Source: Marilutibacter penaei
GTDB taxonomy: Bacteria > Pseudomonadota > Gammaproteobacteria > Xanthomonadales > Xanthomonadaceae
DNA: 64,000 nucleotides
Direction: 5' to 3'
Assembly (NCBI RefSeq): GCF_014145395.1
Contig: NZ_JACHTE010000007.1
Span: 168,888-232,887 of the forward strand
Shown here piece by piece: positions 59,835-64,000 of the stretch (the first letter of the stretch is position 1; each line of letters opens with the position of its first letter). A program made the position numbers and the translations under genes. The notes beneath the pieces were generated by a model. The model was not told the origin of the DNA. It saw nothing but the letters and a program-made list of their open reading frames with translations, and did not search any database.

Positions 59835-59945
59835 GCCTAACAAATCGTTCAAGCCGAAGCCGCTTCGTGGCGTCATCTGCGTGCTTAGCTACGCTAGCAC
59901 GCAGCCGTCACCACTCCGCAGCTCGGCTTAACTCCGGTGTTAGGG
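59835..59945 (+). repeat. attC9 (long type)
   Basis: R'' GCCTAAC to R' GTTAGGG (59939-59945), 111 bases with the same extra hairpin segment as attC4. Confidence 0.94.
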
Positions 59946-60217
59946 GCTGGAACAGCAGCTTCGCGATCTCGTAGAAGATCTGTGCAGCGGTTCCCTGCCC
60001 TGCCAGTTGTTCGGCCAAGCCCAAGCGCATGAGTGAAGGTTCTTGGGCAAGGGCCGAGGGGAAGGTTAGGCGCTCTTCCGGAGGGGTTCGCCCGGGGAGT
60101 TTTGGGTGAAAGATTGCGCGTCCTAAGGCAATGGGACGTGGGGGTTCTGGTACCAAGGATGGTACAAGTACCAGGCAAGGGGCTGGGTCATGCTCGGCAG
60201 GCCATGAGCAAGCCAGC
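59946..60217 (+). other. Cassette 10 body: ORF-less, distant relative of the cassette 7/14/18 family
   Basis: No convincing forward ORF; frame 60033-60314 is mostly attC translation. A minus-strand frame (59908-60156) has some amphipathic character but no family. It shares CCAAGGRTGGTACAA (60153-60167) with the three-member ORF-less family and has the same style of terminal repeat (GTTAGGGGCTGG/CCAGCCCCTAAC). Confidence 0.6.
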
Positions 60218-60328
60218 CCCTAACAAATCGTTCAAGCCGAAGCCGCTTCGTGGCGCCGTCTGCGTGCTTAGCTACGCTAGCACGCAGCCGTCACCACTCC
60301 GCAGCTCGGCTTAACTCCGGTGTTAGGC
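60218..60328 (+). repeat. attC10 (long type)
   Basis: R'' CCCTAAC to R' GTTAGGC (60322-60328), nearly identical to attC9 in the extra segment. Confidence 0.94.
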
Positions 60329-60348
60329 CTCACATGGAGAGTCACAAC

Positions 60349-60609
60349 ATGGATCCAGTCATTCCCAACAGCCGCCGCTGGCTCTGGCTTGCTGCGCTTA
60401 CTAGCTTTGCGCTCGCCTCGCTCTCCAACGGCAACTCGCTCTTGGCCTTAGGCTTTTTGTTTCTCGGCGTTTTCGCGTTCTTCAACAATCCGCTGGACCC
60501 AACATCCGTGCCAGCTTTCAAGACCAGCATTTCGGCACGGCTTTCTTGGGCCTGTGGTGTTCTTGGCATCGCTGCTGTCCTGGGATCAGCTCTAAAGGCA
60601 TGGCTGTGA
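60349..60609 (+). CDS. Cassette 11: small membrane protein
   Basis: The start ATG at 60349 is favoured by GGAGAG seven bases upstream; an in-frame ATG at 60334 would add five residues. The 86-residue product (MDPVIPNSRRWLWLAALTSF) has three hydrophobic segments, probably three transmembrane helices. No family recognised. Confidence 0.65.
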   Translation: MDPVIPNSRRWLWLAALTSFALASLSNGNSLLALGFLFLGVFAFFNNPLDPTSVPAFKTSISARLSWACGVLGIAAVLGSALKAWL

Positions 60610-60610
60610 G

Positions 60611-60670
60611 GCCTAACAAATCATTCAAGCCGAAGCCGCTTCGCGGCTCGGCTTAATTCTGGTGTTAGGC
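60611..60670 (+). repeat. attC11 (short type)
   Basis: R'' GCCTAAC to R' GTTAGGC (60664-60670). Confidence 0.95.
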
Positions 60671-60675
60671 ACCGT

Positions 60676-61095
60676 ATGCAGCTCATCGGCTTTTCAATTG
60701 CAGAAGATTTCATCGCGCTTGAGCGCGGACCTGACCGTTTTGATCTACACAACAACTTTGACTTTCAGGGCATGTCATACGCCCCTGCGCAACAGACGTT
60801 AGAGCTACATTGGCGCCGTGGCACCGGCGATTGGGTAAAGCCATCGGACCCACCTGAGCTCTCACTCACCTTTGCAGGGGTGTACTTGTTCAAAGCCCAG
60901 GAGCGAGACCCGGCAATTCCATTCACCGAGGATGACTGCTTGGACTCCCTTGGATTCATGTGGGATGACCTAGTAGCTGAGATGCATGCATTCACCTCAA
61001 ATAGACCTGCTGAGGGCTGCAACCACCTCACGGCCCACTTCATGAGCGGCTTTAGCATCAAAGTGGGCGCCGTGTCCGCGACTCTGCGTGTCTAG
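60676..61095 (+). CDS. Cassette 12: hypothetical soluble protein
   Basis: A 139-residue protein (MQLIGFSIAEDFIALERGPD onward), beta-rich, with YAPAQQTLELHWRRG, LTFAGVYLFKAQERD and acidic patches. The last part (FMSGFSIKVGAVSATLRV) suggests a compact small domain. No signal or membrane segment. It looks like the YxxxP-type small hypothetical proteins common in integron cassettes; function unknown. Confidence 0.65.
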   Translation: MQLIGFSIAEDFIALERGPDRFDLHNNFDFQGMSYAPAQQTLELHWRRGTGDWVKPSDPPELSLTFAGVYLFKAQERDPAIPFTEDDCLDSLGFMWDDLVAEMHAFTSNRPAEGCNHLTAHFMSGFSIKVGAVSATLRV

Positions 61096-61101
61096 GGCGG
61101 T

Positions 61102-61161
61102 GCCTAACAATTCATTCAAGCCGAAGCCGCCTCGCGGCTCGGCTTAATTCTGGTGTTAGCG
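61102..61161 (+). repeat. attC12 (short type)
   Basis: R'' GCCTAAC to R' GTTAGCG (61155-61161). One substitution in the loop (CGCCTCGCGG) compared with the other short sites. Confidence 0.95.
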
Positions 61162-61164
61162 CTC

Positions 61165-61554
61165 ATGGTCGCCGCAATCCGCACCTTGATTGTCCTATCT
61201 CTGGTTTTGCTGATCGTGGCAATTCTGCTGCCACTCGAGCAGCCTTTGAGCGTGGACATTCCGCTAGATCAACCACCTCCGACCTGGCTGCTTGGCTCCG
61301 CGTTGCTCCTCGCGAGCTTAGTAGCAGGTGCCGCGGCATCCGTTGGTTTGCTACGGTTCCGCCGCTGGGGCCGGCTCCTTGCCACTGTTGCTTCAGTCCT
61401 AGTCCTAATGGCGTTATGGATCCTGGTGCAGTCGCCACTCGCAGACGCGACAAGTGCAATCGGAACCTGGCTGTTTGCCATAGGGGCTTTGTCTTGGCTG
61501 TGCGGGGTCGGACTGTCTTACCATCGGCTCGTCGCGCCACGCTTCCGGGCATGA
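61165..61554 (+). CDS. Cassette 13: four-helix membrane protein
   Basis: A 129-residue protein starting MVAAIRTLIVLSLVLLIVAI with about four transmembrane segments and a basic C-terminus. The ATG is inside the 13-base terminal repeat (GTTAGCGCTCATG). No family recognised. Confidence 0.65.
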   Translation: MVAAIRTLIVLSLVLLIVAILLPLEQPLSVDIPLDQPPPTWLLGSALLLASLVAGAAASVGLLRFRRWGRLLATVASVLVLMALWILVQSPLADATSAIGTWLFAIGALSWLCGVGLSYHRLVAPRFRA

Positions 61555-61555
61555 G

Positions 61556-61615
61556 CGCTAACAAATCATTCAAGCCGAAGCCGCTTCGCGGCTCGGCTTA
61601 ACTCAGGTGTTAGGG
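61556..61615 (+). repeat. attC13 (short type)
   Basis: R'' CGCTAAC to R' GTTAGGG (61609-61615); the 3' side reads AACTCAGGTG. Confidence 0.95.
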
Positions 61616-61886
61616 CCCGGAATCGCAGGGCTCAGATCGTGGGGAAAGACTGGGGTGGTGTCCCGCTCCGCCAGGCTTGATCGGCAAGGCGCCGCGGCTT
61701 CCGCGATAGCTCGCGATCGGCGGCAGGTGAAAGGAGGCGTTCTTCCTGTGCCAAGTAGCGGGGGAGGTTCTGAGTGAGGGTTCTCTTTGCTTGTGGCCAA
61801 GAGCCCTTGTGAGCTCCGGTGCCAAGGGTGGTACAAAGGCATCAGGTGGGGCCAAGGTTGGCGCAGCGGTCCAAGCACAGACCGGG
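61616..61886 (+). other. Cassette 14 body: ORF-less paralogous family, member B
   Basis: It shares a 79-base identical block with cassette 18 (61763-61841 and 63713-63791), plus the common ends with cassettes 7 and 18. A minus-strand frame (61603-61878) is open, and part of its peptide recurs in cassette 18. That region in cassette 7 is interrupted, so the conservation looks nucleotide-level. Confidence 0.7.
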
Positions 61887-61946
61887 CCCTAACAAATCAT
61901 TCAAGCCGAAGCCGCTTCGCGGCTCGGCTTAATTCTGGTGTTAGAC
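61887..61946 (+). repeat. attC14 (short type)
   Basis: R'' CCCTAAC to R' GTTAGAC (61940-61946). Confidence 0.95.
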
Positions 61947-61947
61947 C

Positions 61948-62322
61948 ATGTATTCAACATTAATCGCACTTCAAGGGCTACTCTCTTACGCTTCAACCAT
62001 CTCGCTGGTGGTTTTGCTGATATATGCATGGCGGCGCCTAAAGTTTACTGGATTGCTAGTTGTAGCAATCGGCGGAACCCTCAATCTAATAAGCCGAGTC
62101 ATCCAAGCATTTTCCCCGCCAATGCTCATGGGTCATCTTCCGTTTTCTCGAATGCTCACCCTTGAAGATAAATCAATGGCAACAGAATTTCTTCTTATCT
62201 ATTCGTGCCACATTCTTGCTGGCTTGATGATAATAATTGGCACAATATTGACATTACGAACATGGTCTAACAATTCGTTCAAGCCGAACCCACTTCGCTC
62301 CGGCAACGGCGTGGCAGGTTAA
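61948..62322 (+). CDS. Cassette 15: AT-rich membrane protein gene running into attC15
   Basis: A 124-residue protein (MYSTLIALQGLLSYASTISL onward) with three hydrophobic segments. The coding sequence is clearly richer in A and T than any neighbour, a sign of a different origin. The ORF does not stop at R'' but reads into the attC, adding SNNSFKPNPLRSGNGVAG. The ATG is part of the terminal repeat. No family recognised. Confidence 0.65.
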   Translation: MYSTLIALQGLLSYASTISLVVLLIYAWRRLKFTGLLVVAIGGTLNLISRVIQAFSPPMLMGHLPFSRMLTLEDKSMATEFLLIYSCHILAGLMIIIGTILTLRTWSNNSFKPNPLRSGNGVAG

Positions 62323-62376
62323 GCTTGCCACGCCGTTTCCTGCGCTGCGCAGGTCGGCTTAACTCAGGCGTTAGGT
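62265..62376 (+). repeat. attC15 (divergent long type)
   Basis: R'' GTCTAAC to R' GTTAGGT (62370-62376), 112 bases. The arms read AAGCCGAACCC, and the central part has a CGGCAACGGCGTGGCA/TGCCACGCCGT arm unlike attC4, 9 and 10. Confidence 0.93.
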
Positions 62377-62394
62377 CTTACTGGGAGTTCTCGC

Positions 62395-63003
62395 GTGGAA
62401 TGGCTTGTAATCATCGCCTTAGTCGTGGCCGTCATCTACTTCCTGCGTTCGCGCGGAAAGCCGCAGGTCAGCCTCTCTCATCTTCCAGAACGATTCGTCG
62501 TCTTTGATCTTGAGACAACTGGCCTAGACCCAGAAAAGCACGAGATCATTGAGTTTGGTGCCATCCGCGTCAATCGAGACTCAATTAATCACGACACCTT
62601 TCAGTCACTCGTCAAGCCGTCCCGAAAGGTTCCTAAGAAAATCACAGAGCTAACCGGCATCAACCAAGCCATGCTTGACGCTGACGGCGAGCCCATTGAG
62701 GCGGCACTCCAAGATTTCTTGAACTTTGTCGGCGATCTGCATCTCGTGTCGTTCAACGCCGACTTCGACATGGCATTCCTACAAAACGCTGCTGCTAAAC
62801 ACTCCATCTCCATTCACAACCCTGTGTCATGCGCGCTAAAAATGTCACGCCGCGCATGGCCTGGGCGCAAGAGCTACCGTCTCGCAGATTTGGCCAAAGA
62901 CGGCAACTTGGGCAACGACGGAACTCATCGTGCGCTCGGCGATTGTCAACGGGCATTGATTGTCTACACGGCTGCAGCGTCAAAGCTCGGGACTGTCAGG
63001 TGA
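62395..63003 (+). CDS. Cassette 16: membrane-anchored DEDDh 3'-5' exonuclease
   Basis: A 202-residue protein starting with GTG at 62395 (GGGAG about 8 bases upstream). One N-terminal transmembrane helix (WLVIIALVVAVIYFL) precedes a DnaQ/RNase T-type exonuclease domain. Asp38 and Glu40 lie in FDLETTGLDP, Asp125 in NADFDMAFL, and His178 and Asp183 in HRALGDCQ, a complete DEDDh set. The membrane anchor is unusual for proofreading or RNA trimming and would fit degradation of nucleic acid at the inner membrane; that is inference. Confidence 0.85.
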   Translation: MEWLVIIALVVAVIYFLRSRGKPQVSLSHLPERFVVFDLETTGLDPEKHEIIEFGAIRVNRDSINHDTFQSLVKPSRKVPKKITELTGINQAMLDADGEPIEAALQDFLNFVGDLHLVSFNADFDMAFLQNAAAKHSISIHNPVSCALKMSRRAWPGRKSYRLADLAKDGNLGNDGTHRALGDCQRALIVYTAAASKLGTVR

Positions 63004-63013
63004 TAAGAGTAAG

Positions 63014-63073
63014 ACCTAACAATTCATTCAAGCCGACACCGCTTCGCGGCGCGGCTTAATTCAGGTGTTAGCC
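63014..63073 (+). repeat. attC16 (short type, variant arms)
   Basis: R'' ACCTAAC to R' GTTAGCC (63067-63073). The arms read GCCGACACCGC and GCGGCGCGGC. Confidence 0.94.
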
Positions 63074-63081
63074 AGCAAGAT

Positions 63082-63552
63082 ATGGCCCATCCGCTCCGTG
63101 AAGCAGTAAAGAGCACCTTCTACCCGTTTGCTGAGCGGGCCGGATTTGAGCGTTTGAAAGGCGGTGGGTCCCAATTCACCTACTTCCGCCGCGCGTCTGA
63201 TGATCTTGTCGATTTGTTCGACATCCAATGGGACAAATACGCACGTCCCTACTTCGTGATCAATTTTGGGCAGTGCACTCCTGATGCGGAGCAGGACTGC
63301 TACAAGCCGTGCCGACTCCAACGGAAACGAAGCGGGTACTTGAGTAGCTGGTTCAACCTGCGTAAGCCATTGCTAGCGGCTCTCCGGTCTGGCCAATTGA
63401 AATACACTCCGGATGAGGTGGTCATGCAGTTGATCACGTGGTTCCCAGAGGTAGAGGCATGGTGGGCAACCCGAGCCGAGGGGGAGCATGTTTACGCTCC
63501 TTTGCTGGCTAACAAATCATTCAAGCCGAAGCCGCTTCGCGGCTCGGCTTAA
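63082..63552 (+). CDS. Cassette 17: DUF4304-like hypothetical protein
   Basis: A 156-residue soluble protein (MAHPLREAVKSTFYPFAERA) with GFERLKGGGSQFTYFRRAS and an aromatic-rich middle, resembling the DUF4304 group. The frame passes through R'' and ends inside attC17 (tail ANKSFKPKPLRGSA), so the last 14 residues are encoded by the recombination site. Function unknown. Confidence 0.65.
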   Translation: MAHPLREAVKSTFYPFAERAGFERLKGGGSQFTYFRRASDDLVDLFDIQWDKYARPYFVINFGQCTPDAEQDCYKPCRLQRKRSGYLSSWFNLRKPLLAALRSGQLKYTPDEVVMQLITWFPEVEAWWATRAEGEHVYAPLLANKSFKPKPLRGSA

Positions 63553-63566
63553 TTCCGGTGTTAGGG
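63507..63566 (+). repeat. attC17 (short type)
   Basis: R'' GGCTAAC to R' GTTAGGG (63560-63566); the 3' side reads AATTCCGGTG, as in attC7. Confidence 0.95.
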
Positions 63567-63838
63567 CCCGGAATGGCAGGGCTCAGGTCTTGGGGAAAGA
63601 CGGGTGTGGTGCCCGCTCCGCCAGGCTCGCTCGGTAGAGCGCTACGGCCCATGAAGCTCGCCACGACCGGTCACAGGTGGAAGAAGGCGTTCTTCCTGAG
63701 CCAAGTGGTGGCGGAGGTTCTGAGTGAGGGTTCTCTTTGCTTGTGGCCAAGAGCCCTTGTGAGCTCCGGTGCCAAGGGTGGTACAAAGGCAACAAAGGTG
63801 GGGCCAAGGTTGGCGCAACAGTCCAAGCACAGACCGGG
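63567..63838 (+). other. Cassette 18 body: ORF-less paralogous family, member C
   Basis: It shares 79 identical bases with cassette 14 (63713-63791). It shares CGACCGGTCACAGG (63664-63677) and TCGGTAGAGCGC (63631-63642) with cassette 7 but not 14, so it is a mosaic of the two. The 20-base identity common to all three is at 63772-63791. No ORF is conserved in all members. Confidence 0.7.
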
Positions 63839-63898
63839 CCCTAACAATTCGTTCAAGCCGAAGCCGCTTCGCGGCTCGGCTTAACTCCGGTGTTAGCT
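63839..63898 (+). repeat. attC18 (short type)
   Basis: R'' CCCTAAC to R' GTTAGCT (63892-63898). Confidence 0.95.
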
Positions 63899-63912
63899 GC
63901 CTAAGGAAAGTT

Positions 63913-64000
63913 ATGCCGCAGAAGGAATGGAAAGCTCAGGTGACGGGCCGTGAGATCCGAGTCGTGAACTCGTGGACCGGCGGTACGCACCTCTACATTG
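63913..64000 (+). CDS. Cassette 19: start of an ORF cut by the window edge
   Basis: ATG at 63913 preceded by AAGGAAAG. The 29 visible residues read MPQKEWKAQVTGREIRVVNS and then WTGGTHLYI, a soluble beta-rich start without signal peptide. The reading frame is open to the right edge. Not identified. Confidence 0.55.
   Translation, partial: MPQKEWKAQVTGREIRVVNSWTGGTHLYI

Larger units (their letters stand above)
54823..64000. mobile_element. Chromosomal integron: intI, attI region and cassette array (continues past the window)
   Basis: An integrase gene followed by at least 18 attC sites spaced 280-700 bases apart, each ending a small cassette. attC bodies are strongly conserved (GCCGAAGCCGC / GCGGCTCGGC arms with one unpaired A), the homogeneity expected of a sedentary chromosomal integron. 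All recognisable cassette ORFs read rightward. Cassette DNA is visibly less GC-rich than the flanking core genome. The right end is outside the window. Confidence 0.97.

Noticed and set aside
59908..60156. Minus-strand ORF in cassette 10
   Set aside because: Some protein-like character, but its frame enters attC9 and no family or start signal supports it; kept only as a note in the cassette entry.
61603..61878. Minus-strand ORF in cassette 14 with partial match in cassette 18
   Set aside because: The frame is interrupted in the paralogous cassette 7 and the peptide is low-complexity; similarity is better explained by nucleotide conservation.
56591..63898. Repeat array that could be mistaken for CRISPR
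   Set aside because: Repeats are irregularly spaced (about 280-700 bases), carry R''/R' core sites and enclose whole genes next to an integron integrase, so they are attC sites.
56591..63898. Recurring C-terminal peptide SFKPKPLRGSA in many cassette frames
   Set aside because: It is the translation of the attC body, not a conserved protein domain.
56158..64000. Toxin-antitoxin cassettes
   Set aside because: No pair of small overlapping ORFs or known toxin or antitoxin motif was recognised in the visible cassettes.

Overview
The window is high-GC chromosomal DNA from a gammaproteobacterium, most likely a member of the Xanthomonadaceae (Lysobacteraceae), in the range of Lysobacter, Luteimonas or Xanthomonas. 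The evidence is the housekeeping gene content (kdkA, Slp lipoprotein, creBCD, a phoB-phoR-ppk-ppx cluster, NAD-type isocitrate dehydrogenase), the gene order around tig-clpP-clpX-lon-hupB, and integron attC sites of the Xanthomonas type. The genus is inference.

Bases 1-54,800 are a dense, ordinary core genome. In order they hold: the 3' part of a transglutaminase-like gene and an Slp lipoprotein; the leftward dnaX-ybaB-recR-hinT group, with tRNA-Ser(GGA) and the 4.5S signal recognition particle RNA behind it; a leftward kdkA-metallohydrolase-moaA-moaC-moaD-moaE operon with tightly overlapping ends; a heptosyltransferase-like gene; tRNA-Ser(CGA) and a PP2C phosphatase; dnaQ, rnhA and a methyltransferase facing gloB-mltD-fabI; the leftward protein-quality-control block (tRNAs Pro-Arg-His-Lys-Leu, tig, clpP, clpX, lon, hupB, tRNAs Val-Asp-Asp, ppiD); a YccA-like membrane protein; an NhaC-type antiporter; isocitrate dehydrogenase; an AhpD-like protein and a glutaredoxin; an M48 protease; a Pho-box-preceded phoB-phoR-ppk1-ppx run; a mannosyltransferase-like gene and a PAP2 phosphatase; a nitrilase-fold hydrolase next to a GNAT acetyltransferase; creBCD; rlmJ; a cation efflux protein; and mfd.

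From 54,823 to the right edge the window is a chromosomal integron. A leftward integron integrase gene (intI) is followed by an attI-like region and a cassette array read rightward. I count 18 complete attC sites, 18 complete cassettes and the start of a nineteenth. Base composition drops visibly compared with the core. Thirteen complete cassettes carry one ORF each. Most of these encode predicted exported, lipoprotein or membrane-anchored products; one is a membrane-anchored DEDDh exonuclease. Five cassettes have no convincing ORF. Three of those are paralogues of each other with mosaic similarity, and a fourth shares a short motif with them.

Two features of the array deserve attention. First, in 17 of 18 cassettes the first 10-13 bases are a perfect inverted repeat of that same cassette's last bases before the attC body. 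This is longer than the 7-base core sites require, and the sequence differs between cassettes. Second, the ORF-less paralogous family is conserved at nucleotide level and looks like a candidate for non-coding RNA or regulatory cassettes. No CRISPR array, prophage or insertion sequence was seen.
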